From assembly GCA_001552935.1 (NCBI GenBank), contig KQ959713.1, positions 911-64,910 on the forward strand: a stretch of DNA of 64,000 bases, written 5' to 3'. Under the pieces are notes generated by a model. The model saw only the letters and a program-made list of their open reading frames with translations, was not told the DNA's origin and did no database searches. This document shows, piece by piece, positions 9,622-20,564 of this stretch (position 1 is its first letter; the number at the start of each line of letters is the position of its first letter). Made by a program: the position numbers and the translations under genes. Source of the DNA: Umbribacter vaginalis. Lineage in GTDB: Bacteria; Actinomycetota; Coriobacteriia; Coriobacteriales; Eggerthellaceae.

Positions 9622-10236
9622 TTAGTCCTTTGCGCTATGCATGCCGTTTATCTGAGCTTGCGTTTTTCCCATACCGTTTTCGATAAGCGAAAGAACAGCC
9701 TGACACGCTACGCACACTGCTTCGTTAAACGCATCGAGCTCTGATGCACGCGGACGTGAAAGTACATAATTCGCAACGAGCATACCTGCTGGTGGACGAC
9801 CAATTCCTACGCGTACACGCATATAGTCACGCGTACCGAGCGCATCGATAATCGAGCGCAAGCCATTGTGTCCTGCATGGCCGCCTCCAAATTTTACGCG
9901 TACATCACCAGCTGGTATATCAAGCTCATCGTGTATAACGATTAAATGATCAGGCTTAATACCGAATTGCTGCAACACGTGTTTTGTAGGGCCACCCGAT
10001 GTGTTCATATAGCTTTGCGGCATGGCAAGTACTAAAGGAATATCGTTGTAGTGCGCCTCAGCAAGCAATGATCCTGCTTGTGTTTTCCAATACGACACAT
10101 GGCATAATTCGGCAAGCTTTTGTATGGTGCAAAATCCTGCATTGTGGCGTGTGTTAGCGTATTCATCACCAGGATTTCCCAAACCAACGATAGCAAATGT
10201 AGGCGCGTTTTTCTTCATATGGTCCTGCGTGCTCAC
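9622..10236 (-). CDS. pth: Peptidyl-tRNA hydrolase
   Basis: Recycles peptidyl-tRNAs released by stalled ribosomes by cutting the ester bond. The active-site set is complete: His31 in NTRHNAG, Asn78 in SYMNTSGG, Asp103 in IHDELD and Asn124 in GHAGHNGLRS. Length (about 200 residues) is normal. The listed GTG start at 10236 has AGGT upstream; an ATG at 10218 with AGGA four bases before it is an equally good alternative that drops six residues. It lies 12 bases after prs and 4 bases before the unknown large gene. Confidence 0.96.
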   Translation of the reverse strand: MSTQDHMKKNAPTFAIVGLGNPGDEYANTRHNAGFCTIQKLAELCHVSYWKTQAGSLLAEAHYNDIPLVLAMPQSYMNTSGGPTKHVLQQFGIKPDHLIVIHDELDIPAGDVRVKFGGGHAGHNGLRSIIDALGTRDYMRVRVGIGRPPAGMLVANYVLSRPRASELDAFNEAVCVACQAVLSLIENGMGKTQAQINGMHSAKD

Positions 10237-10248
10237 GAGTATTACCTG

Positions 10249-11220
10249 TTACAGTGCAAAATCAGGATCGAAAAGTTCAGATACTGATCCGTTGTTATAC
10301 ACATTAGAAATGGCTCGAGCAAACAAAGGCGCAACGCTGATAACTTTTATTTTGCCTGTTTGATAGCTAAGTGGAACGGGAATGGTGTCGCACACAACCA
10401 CTTCACGCACGTCTAAATGCGCCATGCGTTCAAGTCCTGGACCCGAGAAAACAGGATGCGTGGCACACACGTACACATCTTCTGCACCGCGCGTGTGCAG
10501 TGTATCAACTGCGGCTACAACCGAACCGCCGGTGTCGATCATGTCGTCATTGAGGATGCATATTTTACCAGCTACGTCACCAATAAGCGCCGTAATTTCA
10601 GCTTTGTTGTGCCCAGGGCGCCCTTTGTGCATAATAGCAAGATCGGCGTCAAGCATGTCGGAGAGCTTTTTGGCGGCTTTTGCACGACCTACATCGGGGC
10701 TTACGACACATAACTTGCTTTGATCCAGTTCTTTCGACTTAAAATAATCGCACATAATGGCAAGAGCCGTAAGGTGATCAACAGGAATATTGAAGAAGCC
10801 TTGAATTTGACCTTGGTGCAAATCGATGCTCATCACGCGGTTAACGCCTGCTGTTTCCAGTAAGTTAGCAACCAATTTTGCGGTAATAGGTTCGCGCGCG
10901 GAGGCTTTTCTGTCTTGACGAGCATAACCGTAATGCGTGATAACAGCCGTAATAGTGCGCGCGGACGCACGCTTAGCGGCATCGACCATAATAAGTGTTT
11001 CCATAAGCGCATCGTTAACGCTTGCGCCAGCTATCGACTGCACGATGAATACATCGGCGCCGCGTACGCTTTGCAAATAACGCGCATAAATTTCGCCGTT
11101 TGCAAATTTTTCAAGCTTCACGTTTCCAAGCGTAATACCCAAGTTTTGCGCAATATCTTCAGCGAGCTTCGGATTGGTTGAACCGGAAAATACCGCGATA
11201 CTTTTTTGCATTTCGGTCAT
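10249..11220 (-). CDS. prs: Ribose-phosphate pyrophosphokinase (PRPP synthase)
   Basis: Makes PRPP from ribose 5-phosphate and ATP for purine, pyrimidine, His, Trp and NAD synthesis; in this window it feeds pyrE and the nicotinate phosphoribosyltransferase. The 323-residue protein is full length. Class I hallmarks: FANGEIYARYLQSVRG, HYGYARQDRK, the flexible loop SPDVGRAKAAKKL, and the PRPP-binding loop NDDMIDTGGS. The ATG at 11220 has AAAGGAAG about ten bases upstream. It lies 80 bases after glmU; the glmU-prs-pth order is common in Gram-positive bacteria. Confidence 0.98.
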   Translation of the reverse strand: MTEMQKSIAVFSGSTNPKLAEDIAQNLGITLGNVKLEKFANGEIYARYLQSVRGADVFIVQSIAGASVNDALMETLIMVDAAKRASARTITAVITHYGYARQDRKASAREPITAKLVANLLETAGVNRVMSIDLHQGQIQGFFNIPVDHLTALAIMCDYFKSKELDQSKLCVVSPDVGRAKAAKKLSDMLDADLAIMHKGRPGHNKAEITALIGDVAGKICILNDDMIDTGGSVVAAVDTLHTRGAEDVYVCATHPVFSGPGLERMAHLDVREVVVCDTIPVPLSYQTGKIKVISVAPLFARAISNVYNNGSVSELFDPDFAL

Positions 11221-11300
11221 AGAATGCTCTTCCTTTCAAGTTAACACTCGTTTATACCTGCTTATAGAACCACACTATAGCAAAAGCCACAGCTACAAAA

Positions 11301-12788
11301 CTACTCGTTATGGCGATACTTCAAAGCACCTTTTTCATACTCCACTTGACGCGCTCGCGCAAGCGCAAGTGCATCAGGTGAAACGTCCGACGTGATCGTC
11401 GAGCCTGCTCCAATGAGCGATCCTGCGCCAAGCGTTACCGGTGCAACCATCATCGTGTCTGAACCAACAAACACATTATCCTCAATAGTGGTCGGATACT
11501 TGTGAGTTCCATCATAATTACAAGTTATGCTGCCTGCACCAATATTCACGTGTTCGCCAACGGTTGCATCACCTAAATAGCTTAAGTGCGGCACTTTTGA
11601 AAACTTGCCAACAGTAGTATGCTTAATCTCAACACACGTGCCCACTTTTGCGCCGTAACACACCGTACAACCTGGGCGAATGTATGCGCGTGGTCCAATT
11701 GATGCCTTATCGTGAATAGTGCTTTCATGCGCAATCGTTTCTTCAACAGAGCAGTTCTCTCCAACGCACACGTCAACAAGACGCGTATGGGGCCCGATAA
11801 CACTTCCCTGCTTTACAACGCACGATCCATACAGCATTGTTTGAGGCAGTATTTCTACATCATTTTCAAGAACGACATCAGGACCTATCCATGCTTGTGT
11901 GGGGTCGGTGAATGTAACACCCGCATCCATATGACGCGCGTTGATGCGCTGCTGAGCAAGGCGTGTAACGTTTGCAAGCTGTGAGCGCGAATTAATACCC
12001 GAACACTGAGCAATATCGGCGCATGGCACTTCAACCATGGCTTGATGCTGCTCGTAAGCGCGCGCAACACAGTCGGTAAGATACCACTCCCCTTGCGCAT
12101 TATCGCAGGTAAGTCCCTGTAATGTTTCACGCAACCACGCCGTATTAAAGCAGTAAAACCCAGCATTGCAGCACGTAATTGCGCGCTGGGCGTCCGTAGC
12201 GTCTTTTTCTTCAACAATACGACACGCGCACGCATTATCATCGTGAAGTACGCGTCCATATCCGTAGGGATTTTCGCAGTTCATCGTAAGAAATGATCCC
12301 ACCGTATTGCCGCTTTGTGCAGCGTGAACAAGCTGCAATAACGTGCTTGATTCAATAAGCGGACAGTCGCCTGAGAGCACGAGCACATATGGCGCGTCAA
12401 GAGATGCGATTCCGCACGAAACAGCATTGGCAGTGCCAAGGCGTTCTTCCTGAATAGCGCATCGTGAGGAGTGCTCCACTAACGGTATAACCTGTTCACG
12501 AAGATGTCCAACCACCGTTACAATATCGCTTATATGCGCGCTGCGTGCTGCATCAATCACCCATGAAACAAGCGGTTTCCCCAACACTTCATGCGCCACT
12601 TTCGGCTTGCGCGACTTCATGCGCGTACCTGCTCCTGCAGCTAGAATAACCGCTGCCACGTCGGTAGCATCTCCGCAGGCTACGCGAGTAGCGCTGGCAT
12701 CAGATTGAGTGCAACAATCGGCACGTGATGAACCACTTGAAGCAGTATTGGTATGTACAGAAACTGAAGCTTGCGAGCTTTGCGTCAT
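11301..12788 (-). CDS. glmU: Bifunctional UDP-N-acetylglucosamine pyrophosphorylase / glucosamine-1-phosphate acetyltransferase
   Basis: Two-domain enzyme for the last two steps of UDP-GlcNAc synthesis, the entry to peptidoglycan. The uridylyltransferase motif LAAGAGTRMKS is at residues 49-59, followed by GTANAVSCG and LSGDCPLI; the C-terminal half is a left-handed beta helix with many (I/V)G-type hexapeptides, ending in NIGAGSITCNYDG and SDTMMVAPV. The start at 12788 (MTQSSQ) is fixed by AAAGGAG six bases upstream. Compared with the family it carries about 43 extra N-terminal residues rich in Ser, Thr, Ala and Cys. Probably the first gene of a run continuing into prs. Confidence 0.97.
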   Translation of the reverse strand: MTQSSQASVSVHTNTASSGSSRADCCTQSDASATRVACGDATDVAAVILAAGAGTRMKSRKPKVAHEVLGKPLVSWVIDAARSAHISDIVTVVGHLREQVIPLVEHSSRCAIQEERLGTANAVSCGIASLDAPYVLVLSGDCPLIESSTLLQLVHAAQSGNTVGSFLTMNCENPYGYGRVLHDDNACACRIVEEKDATDAQRAITCCNAGFYCFNTAWLRETLQGLTCDNAQGEWYLTDCVARAYEQHQAMVEVPCADIAQCSGINSRSQLANVTRLAQQRINARHMDAGVTFTDPTQAWIGPDVVLENDVEILPQTMLYGSCVVKQGSVIGPHTRLVDVCVGENCSVEETIAHESTIHDKASIGPRAYIRPGCTVCYGAKVGTCVEIKHTTVGKFSKVPHLSYLGDATVGEHVNIGAGSITCNYDGTHKYPTTIEDNVFVGSDTMMVAPVTLGAGSLIGAGSTITSDVSPDALALARARQVEYEKGALKYRHNE

Positions 12789-12930
12789 CTTTTCTCCTTT
12801 ATGCACGATTATGCACGAGCTGTCAGAAGATATTATAACGCGCACGCGCAGGCGCACCTATGCACGATGTTACAATTCAAGATATCTACCGCAGCAAAGC
12901 AGCGCACACGTATGTGCACGTATGCAACGC

Positions 12931-13515
12931 TTAATCTTTTTGCTTAATAAGACCGTAGCCGCCATTTTCGCGACGATACAACACGCAGCTTACATTGGTA
13001 TCGCGATCGGTATACACGAAAAAGTCGTGGCCCAATAAATCGATCTGAATGAGCGCTTCTTGCTCGGTAAGAGGCGGAAATTCCATCTCTTTGACGCGCA
13101 CAACGGCTTCTTCGTCGCCTTCAAGTTCTTCCATCAATTTATCGGGGTCGAAAGGCGCCGTAGGCAGATTCTTAAGCGACGACACTTCGCCTTTTGTGGA
13201 CGGGCGGAACTTGCGCTCAACCACGCGCGTTTTGAATTTACGCAGCTGGCGAAGCACTTTCGCAGCAGCAACATCGATAGCAGCGTACATGTCTTCTTCG
13301 ATTTCTTCAACACGAATAATATGTCCGTGTGTACGTAATGTTACTTCGCATTTACACTTGCTTGCGATAGCAGGATTTTTCTCGATACTTAACACGACAT
13401 CAGCAGAAAGCGGATGAATGTCCATAACTTTCATTGAGTTACCAACTTTTTCTTCTGCGTATGCGCGCATTGCATCAGAAACTGTTAATTTTCGGCCGGT
13501 AATAGTAATGTCCAT
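12931..13515 (-). CDS. hpf: Long-form ribosome hibernation promoting factor
   Basis: A 194-residue member of the HPF/YfiA family in its long form: an N-terminal beta-alpha-beta ribosome-binding domain (MDITITGRKLTVSDAMR...) and a separate C-terminal dimerisation domain (about 135-194: VVRVKEMEFPPLTEQEALIQ, LLGHDFFVYTD, LYRRENGGYGLI). Long HPF alone dimerises 70S ribosomes into 100S particles in stationary phase. I take the ATG at 13515, preceded by GAGAGGTGAT; an upstream GTG at 13524 overlaps that ribosome site and is unlikely. A 192-bp gap before it could hold a promoter; no convincing -35/-10 pair was found. Confidence 0.96.
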   Translation of the reverse strand: MDITITGRKLTVSDAMRAYAEEKVGNSMKVMDIHPLSADVVLSIEKNPAIASKCKCEVTLRTHGHIIRVEEIEEDMYAAIDVAAAKVLRQLRKFKTRVVERKFRPSTKGEVSSLKNLPTAPFDPDKLMEELEGDEEAVVRVKEMEFPPLTEQEALIQIDLLGHDFFVYTDRDTNVSCVLYRRENGGYGLIKQKD

Positions 13516-13707
13516 GCAGATCACCTCTCTAGTAAAGGTACGTTTCGATACGTATAATCGATCACTTCAAACACAGCGCATCAAAGATTATGGCACGCTC
13601 TGCTTATGAACATCTTACCAAGGCACCTCCACAACGCTTGTGAGTATACCTTTGGTAGAGTTTTCTTACTCATAGCATAACGCATAATGCGCCTGGTGCA
13701 CGCGAGC

Positions 13708-15264
13708 TTATTTTTTAGATACACCCCATGGCGTGGACGGTAAAACACCCGATGAATAAAGGGAATTATAGGTATCTTTCAGCGCATAGAGGCTGCCAAA
13801 AAATATTACAGGTACACCTTGTGAAGCAGTGCTGTTCTGGATCAGGGTAATAGCGTCATCGTACGAACGCGCTTCACATACCGAAAACGTAGCATTTCGC
13901 TCGTGAGCTTTGCGCGAAACGCAGGCGCAGGCATCATGCGCTGAAAGCGCTCGCGGGCTGGGTGGCGTAACACATACCCACAAGCACGCATAATCGAGAA
14001 GCGCATCTATCATTGCTTCATAGTTTTTATCGGCAAGAACACTCATCACAAACACGCATTTGGTGTGGGGAAACGCGCGGTCAAGTGATTGTGCTAAGGC
14101 ACGTGCTCCTTGAGGATTATGTCCTCCGTCACATACAACGCAGCGCCAATCATTGCAGGTAGAACGCACGTCGAAGCGGCCGAGCCAACGCGTTGAAGCA
14201 ATGCCTTCGTGCAGTGCTGTTTGCGGTATCGTAAAACCGCGCGAGCGCAACACGCGCGCGGCTTCAATTGCAAGCACGGCGTTATAAGGCTGATACGAGC
14301 CCAAAAGATGCGTCTTATACTGTTCGCCTTGGTAGGAAAAACGCTGCATAACATTCTCGTACGGAACAGACGGCACAGGTTCGGGAACGGGTGCTGCAGT
14401 CGGTGCGGATGCGGGCGCGGGATCGGACGCTGGTGCGGCGTCGTGTGCGGGCGCGGGTGCTTCTTTCTTGTGCGCTACAGACAACTCCGTAATCCCGAGG
14501 CATTGCACCTGCTCAAACGAGGGCATGATAAGCGTGGCATGATGCGTACGGCACGCATCTTGAAATACCTTATTGACACTGGCATTTTCATCATTCCATG
14601 CAACAACATGTCCGCCATCTTTAATAATGCCTGCTTTCTCGTGAGCAATTTCTTCGCACGTAGAACCTAACAGTGCCATATGATCGAGTCCGATACGTGT
14701 TATAACAGCCACATCAGGTGTTGAAATGACATTCGTTGAATCGAGTCGCCCACCAAGACCTACTTCAAGCACTACAATATCGCAGCGCTCTTGCGCAAAA
14801 TACAATAACGCAGCTGCGGTTATAAGCTCGAATTCAGTAGGATGTTCATTGCATTCTTGCTGCACGCGCAGTGCTGCATCACGCACACGTAACCCAATAT
14901 CATGCAACCCATTAAGCGGAATTGAGGCGTCATTAATGCGGATGCGCTCTTCAAAGTTGATGATATACGGGCTGGTGAACAAACCTGTTTTATAGCCAGC
15001 ACTGCATAAAATAGAATGAATGTATGCAGCTGTCGAGCCTTTTCCATTCGTGCCTGCAATATGCACAAAACGAAGCTGCTGCTGCGGGTTTCCTAACAAG
15101 TGCATCAGGCGGCGAATGCGCGTAAGACCCAAACTAATAGTAAGCAAACGCGGTTGTGTCATATACGCGATAGGATCAAACGCAGCATCGGCCTTTGACA
15201 AGTGCTGCTCAGTTTGCGTGCGCTGATCAGGTGCGTTATGTTCAGAGTTGTTATATGTGTTCAC
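13708..15264 (-). CDS. folC: Folylpolyglutamate synthase / dihydrofolate synthase
   Basis: A Mur-ligase-family enzyme that adds glutamate to folates (and possibly to dihydropteroate). The P-loop GTNGKGST is at residues 71-78, then SPYIINFEERIRIN, VVLEVGLGGRLDSTN and the second-domain motif CDGGHNPQGA. At 518 residues it is about 80 longer than usual: about 40 extra N-terminal residues, and an Ala/Pro-rich insertion at 267-301 (APAPAHDAAPAS..., PVPEPVPSVP) between the two domains. The insertion is coded by a repetitive G+C-rich stretch near 14365-14470. The start is a GTG at 15264 with only a weak GAAAG upstream, so the N-terminus is uncertain. Confidence 0.94.
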   Translation of the reverse strand: MNTYNNSEHNAPDQRTQTEQHLSKADAAFDPIAYMTQPRLLTISLGLTRIRRLMHLLGNPQQQLRFVHIAGTNGKGSTAAYIHSILCSAGYKTGLFTSPYIINFEERIRINDASIPLNGLHDIGLRVRDAALRVQQECNEHPTEFELITAAALLYFAQERCDIVVLEVGLGGRLDSTNVISTPDVAVITRIGLDHMALLGSTCEEIAHEKAGIIKDGGHVVAWNDENASVNKVFQDACRTHHATLIMPSFEQVQCLGITELSVAHKKEAPAPAHDAAPASDPAPASAPTAAPVPEPVPSVPYENVMQRFSYQGEQYKTHLLGSYQPYNAVLAIEAARVLRSRGFTIPQTALHEGIASTRWLGRFDVRSTCNDWRCVVCDGGHNPQGARALAQSLDRAFPHTKCVFVMSVLADKNYEAMIDALLDYACLWVCVTPPSPRALSAHDACACVSRKAHERNATFSVCEARSYDDAITLIQNSTASQGVPVIFFGSLYALKDTYNSLYSSGVLPSTPWGVSKK

Positions 15265-15450
15265 AATGCAATTCTTTCATACAACGAGTACACACTATGC
15301 ATGTACACTGCGGATACGAACCGACAAGGAGAAATGAAGAACCATACGTAAGGCACGCGACCATACACCTTATACATGGCGCACAAAGCACGTATAACAC
15401 AAGGTGTACGTACGCGGAAAACTGTTTTTTAACACTCATACAATGTACCA
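15265..15450. other. folC-alr gap with an imperfect hairpin
   Basis: 186 bp between the folC start and the alr stop. An imperfect inverted repeat TACACCTTATAC (15364-15375) pairs with GTATAA and AAGGTGTA (15392-15408) with a 3-base bulge. There is no U run, so I do not call it a terminator. A 66-codon frame that spans the gap on the minus strand is Cys-rich, runs into folC and looks accidental. Confidence 0.45.
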
Positions 15451-16824
15451 TTACGTAAAAATGCGATACGCGCGTTTGGAAAAGCCAATAAGCAGCTCGT
15501 AGGGAATAGTATCAAGAATTTTGGTATGTTCATGCAGCGCAATCGCACCTTCGCCTTGCGTGCCAATAATCACCACTTCATCGCCTACCTGCGGCTCAAG
15601 ACGCATCCGTGTTGCAAACGAGCGCATATTTACTTCAAACATGCACTGATCCATGCAAATATTTCCCACTTGCGCAACGCGTTTACCATTCAGCAGAAAA
15701 TCAATTTTTCCTGATAGTGCACGTACAAGACCATCGGCATAACCAAAAGGAATCGTGCAAATTTTTACACTGCCAGGAGATCGATAATTGAAGCCGTAAC
15801 TGACGCCTTCGCTCATAGGAACAGTTTTAACAGCCGTAATGCGCGCATGCACCGACATCACGGGCTTGAGGTTTGCGTACTCGTACGCTTGCGGAAACGG
15901 CGCGTGCCCATACATGCCAATACCCCATCGCACCATGTGATAATGCACTTTTGGGAAACGAAGCGCGGCTGCAGAATTTGCCGCATGCACAATGCCCGGG
16001 TCAATTCCCATTTGAAACACGTGTGCAAGCGCTTCTTCAAAACGGCGAACTTGAATTTCAAAGTCGAACACTTCTGGCTCGTCTGCCGTTGCAAAGTGGG
16101 TAAAAATCCCTTCAAGCTTTAACGCGCGATGAAAATTAACTTGCATCAGAAACGCGCCAACTTCATCGTAGCGCACACCGATACGGTTCATGCCACTGTT
16201 CACTGCCAGGTGATACGGTGCTTCAACACCGTGTGCATCGGCACATTCTCCGTACGCAAGCGCAAACGGCACTTCATAAACTGATGGGATAATATGATAC
16301 GCGAGCAATAACTCGATTGCCGTTACTGGTGGTTGTGAAAGCATAAGAATAGGAGCACTAATATGCGCATCACGCAGCTGAATTCCCTCTTCAACCGTAG
16401 CAACTGCCAGAAAACTAGCTCCTGCTTTCAGCGCTTCACGCGCTACTTCTACTGCTCCGTGACCGTAGGCATCCGCTTTTACAACCGCTAGAATATGCAC
16501 GTTTGAATTAACACGTTTACGCACTTCGCGCACATTATTGCGCAATGCCGACAGATCAATTTCAATCCACGCATGGCGCCGTTTAACGTCCGTAAGCTGA
16601 GCAAGCTCATGCTCTGAAAAAGCAGGTGTTGGATATACGTCGGCGCCACGTGCATAACTGCCAAGCGCTGCAGGAAACGTGAGGTGCTGTTGGGCGTTAA
16701 ACGCATAGTCAGGTAACGATGATGCGTACGACTGCTGCGCTGACGTTCCTATGCGCGAGCGCGGCGCAAACGCATTACGCTGACTGCGTGGCATTCCTGT
16801 AAAGCCATTTGGAAGCTCTGTCAT
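15451..16824 (-). CDS. alr: Alanine racemase
   Basis: PLP enzyme that makes D-alanine for peptidoglycan. The PLP lysine is K116 (AVVKADAYGHG) and the opposite-face catalytic tyrosine is Y343 (EGVSYGFNY); CMDQ at 390-393 and the C-terminal SKRAYR are also present. Two points are unusual. First, about 82 residues precede the TIM barrel, rich in Ser, Ala, Gln and Tyr, and the start at 16824 is supported by GAAGG eight bases upstream. Second, the segment usually written KxDTGMxR reads AVNSGMNR (207-214), so the lysine that is carbamylated in Geobacillus Alr is Ala here. The remaining motifs argue for an active enzyme. Confidence 0.95.
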   Translation of the reverse strand: MTELPNGFTGMPRSQRNAFAPRSRIGTSAQQSYASSLPDYAFNAQQHLTFPAALGSYARGADVYPTPAFSEHELAQLTDVKRRHAWIEIDLSALRNNVREVRKRVNSNVHILAVVKADAYGHGAVEVAREALKAGASFLAVATVEEGIQLRDAHISAPILMLSQPPVTAIELLLAYHIIPSVYEVPFALAYGECADAHGVEAPYHLAVNSGMNRIGVRYDEVGAFLMQVNFHRALKLEGIFTHFATADEPEVFDFEIQVRRFEEALAHVFQMGIDPGIVHAANSAAALRFPKVHYHMVRWGIGMYGHAPFPQAYEYANLKPVMSVHARITAVKTVPMSEGVSYGFNYRSPGSVKICTIPFGYADGLVRALSGKIDFLLNGKRVAQVGNICMDQCMFEVNMRSFATRMRLEPQVGDEVVIIGTQGEGAIALHEHTKILDTIPYELLIGFSKRAYRIFT

Positions 16825-16887
16825 AAAGTAACCTTCAATCGATAGAGATAACGCTTGTTCACGTCAGTGCGCTTTGCAAACCAAAGT

Positions 16888-16924
16888 GCACGTTGGGAAA
16901 CGAGGGGCACGTTGGGAAACGAGG
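16888..16924. repeat. 19-bp-period direct repeat between alr and the mogA homologue
   Basis: GCACGTTGGGAAACGAGG occurs at 16888-16905 and 16907-16924, two perfect 18-bp copies. They fill most of the gap between the mogA-homologue stop and the alr start; no function is suggested. Confidence 0.85.
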
Positions 16925-16928
16925 CGCA

Positions 16929-17411
16929 CTATTTATGCCCTTCACCTGCAGTCATTTTAACAGCATGAGGTATTACCGCAACAAGTGCTTCCCAATTTTC
17001 GCGCGCTGCTTTCTCACTTCCTGGCAAATTAACAACCAAGCTCGAATTGCGCTGCATGCACACCGCACGTGAAAGTGCTGCAAAGGGTGTAATCGTAAGA
17101 CTATGAGCGCGCATCATCTCGGCAATACCAGGAACATTGCGCTGACACACCGCCTGCGTGGCTTCAGGCGTTACATCGCGCATCGACAATCCACTGCCTC
17201 CGCACGTCAAAATAACATCCGCATGAAGCGTATCAGCGGCATGTACGATAGCTGCAGAAATCTCACTCACTTCATCTTTTACAACCACATGCGATAATAC
17301 ACTCCACTCTTCGCGCTTAATAAGCTGCTCAAGAGCATCCCCTGCACTGTCTTCGGCGCGTGAGCGTGTATCTGATGTTGTGATTATAGAAAACGTAATA
17401 GTGTGTGACAT
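16929..17411 (-). CDS. MogA/MoaB family molybdopterin adenylyltransferase
   Basis: A 160-residue MoCF_biosynth-domain protein. In the molybdenum cofactor pathway this family adenylates molybdopterin before metal insertion by MoeA. Signature segments are TCGGSGLSMRDVTPEAT (the phosphate/molybdopterin loop) and VVNLPGSEKAARENW near the C-terminus. The ATG at 17411 has AGGAG seven bases before it. moeA lies immediately upstream on the same strand (127-bp gap), which supports the cofactor role. MogA and MoaB are hard to separate by eye, so no symbol is given. Confidence 0.92.
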   Translation of the reverse strand: MSHTITFSIITTSDTRSRAEDSAGDALEQLIKREEWSVLSHVVVKDEVSEISAAIVHAADTLHADVILTCGGSGLSMRDVTPEATQAVCQRNVPGIAEMMRAHSLTITPFAALSRAVCMQRNSSLVVNLPGSEKAARENWEALVAVIPHAVKMTAGEGHK

Positions 17412-17538
17412 ATATACTCCTCTGCTCCTCTTTCAAACTAATGCCTATAACAGTGCACAGTGCGCAGCATATCGCGCACGGAAAGCTGTATGCAAACGTC
17501 GTTTAACGAAAGGTATCCACCGTTATTCCGACAGATAC

Positions 17539-18792
17539 TTAAAACACGCTATCTTCGCTTACACCAAGCAAGATACATTTTACTTTATCGCCTGCATGTT
17601 TCGACTCAAGACCTTCTGGTATTGTTGCCAAACAATTTGAACACTGAATAACACCAAACAAGCCTGAACTTTGGTTTTGAGCAGGCGATACATAATAACT
17701 ATCACCCTCACGACGAACACGGGCACGCAAATAAATGCGCCGCGGATCGCGCTTTTTAACATCAACGTCTAAGTGCGCCCACACAAAACCGCGCTCAAGG
17801 CACGTATATCCTTGCATTTTGCGCAAGGTTGGGCGCACGAACATTTCAAACGACACATACGCAGCTGCGGGATTTCCCGGCAAACCGAACACCGGCACGT
17901 CATGTACCAGCCCAAAGGCAACCGCTTTTCCAGGACGCATATTAACAGTCGTCATCATAAGCGTTCCCAAGCTATCTATGGCTGGCTTAATGAAATCAAA
18001 ATCGCCATTTGAAGCGCCACCGCTGGTTACGACAACATCATAACAGCTGGTGCAGTACTCAATCTCCTTTTTTAAATCGTCAAGTGAATCGTGCACAATC
18101 GGACGAATATCCGCCACAGCGCCTGCTTCAAGCGCACTCGCTGAAAGTGCATAGGCGTTTGAGTTGCGAATTTGAGCGCGCGTTGGTGTGCTTGCAATAT
18201 CAACCAACTCAGATCCGATTGAAATAATAGCTACGCGCGGCTTTTTGTGAACGCGCACCGATGACACGCCGCAACTTGCTAAAAATCCCAAGCCAGCAGG
18301 GTTTACTATCTCGGAGGTAGACATCACAATATCGCCCTGTTTTGCTTCTTCGCCCGCTTCGCGAATGTTGGAGCGCAATGCTGTTGGAGCGCTAAAAATC
18401 GCCTGGGTGCCTGGCTGCGCGGTGCCCGCATCAGCCTTCACAATTTCAAACTTCACAACGCTATCAGCGCCTTGAGGCAACGGCGCACCTGTCATAATGC
18501 GTACGCACTGTCCTGCTTGCACTTCACCATCAAACCAGTCGCCTGCCGCCAATTCACCCAAAACACGCAAACTAACTGGGTGTTCACTGCTTGCGTGCGC
18601 AATGTCAGCGCAGCGCAGCGCATAGCCGTCCATCGCGCTATGAGCAAACGGAGCAACATCGCAGGTACTAAGCACTTTTTCAGCAACGGGCCTGCCAAGC
18701 GCTTCAATTAACGAGCACGTCTCTACCTCAGTTGGCTGTGCTTCCGCTAAAACGAGGCTTTTTGCTTCCTCGGGAGAAATCATTTCACGCAT
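17539..18792 (-). CDS. moeA: Molybdopterin molybdenumtransferase
   Basis: 417-residue MoeA, which inserts molybdate into adenylated molybdopterin. Visible are the N-terminal PFAHSAMDGYALR, the RIMTGAPLPQGAD loop, NIREAGEEAKQGD, the MoCF domain TSGGASNGDFDF (usual form TSGGVSVGD), MRPGKAVAFG and LPGNPAAAYVSFEMFVRP, and a C-terminal barrel domain. Together with the MogA/MoaB homologue downstream it implies molybdoenzymes elsewhere in the genome, which is typical of Eggerthellaceae. No other cofactor genes are in the window. Confidence 0.96.
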   Translation of the reverse strand: MREMISPEEAKSLVLAEAQPTEVETCSLIEALGRPVAEKVLSTCDVAPFAHSAMDGYALRCADIAHASSEHPVSLRVLGELAAGDWFDGEVQAGQCVRIMTGAPLPQGADSVVKFEIVKADAGTAQPGTQAIFSAPTALRSNIREAGEEAKQGDIVMSTSEIVNPAGLGFLASCGVSSVRVHKKPRVAIISIGSELVDIASTPTRAQIRNSNAYALSASALEAGAVADIRPIVHDSLDDLKKEIEYCTSCYDVVVTSGGASNGDFDFIKPAIDSLGTLMMTTVNMRPGKAVAFGLVHDVPVFGLPGNPAAAYVSFEMFVRPTLRKMQGYTCLERGFVWAHLDVDVKKRDPRRIYLRARVRREGDSYYVSPAQNQSSGLFGVIQCSNCLATIPEGLESKHAGDKVKCILLGVSEDSVF

Positions 18793-18851
18793 AGTTCACG
18801 CACCTTCTTTACGCACCTTCACGCGCCTTCACGCTTCCTTTGTTCATGAAA

Positions 18852-20564
<1,713 letters not shown>

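Noticed and set aside
15251-15451. 66-codon minus-strand frame filling the alr-folC gap
   Set aside because: Cys-rich accidental-looking sequence that runs into the folC start, and it has no Shine-Dalgarno site.
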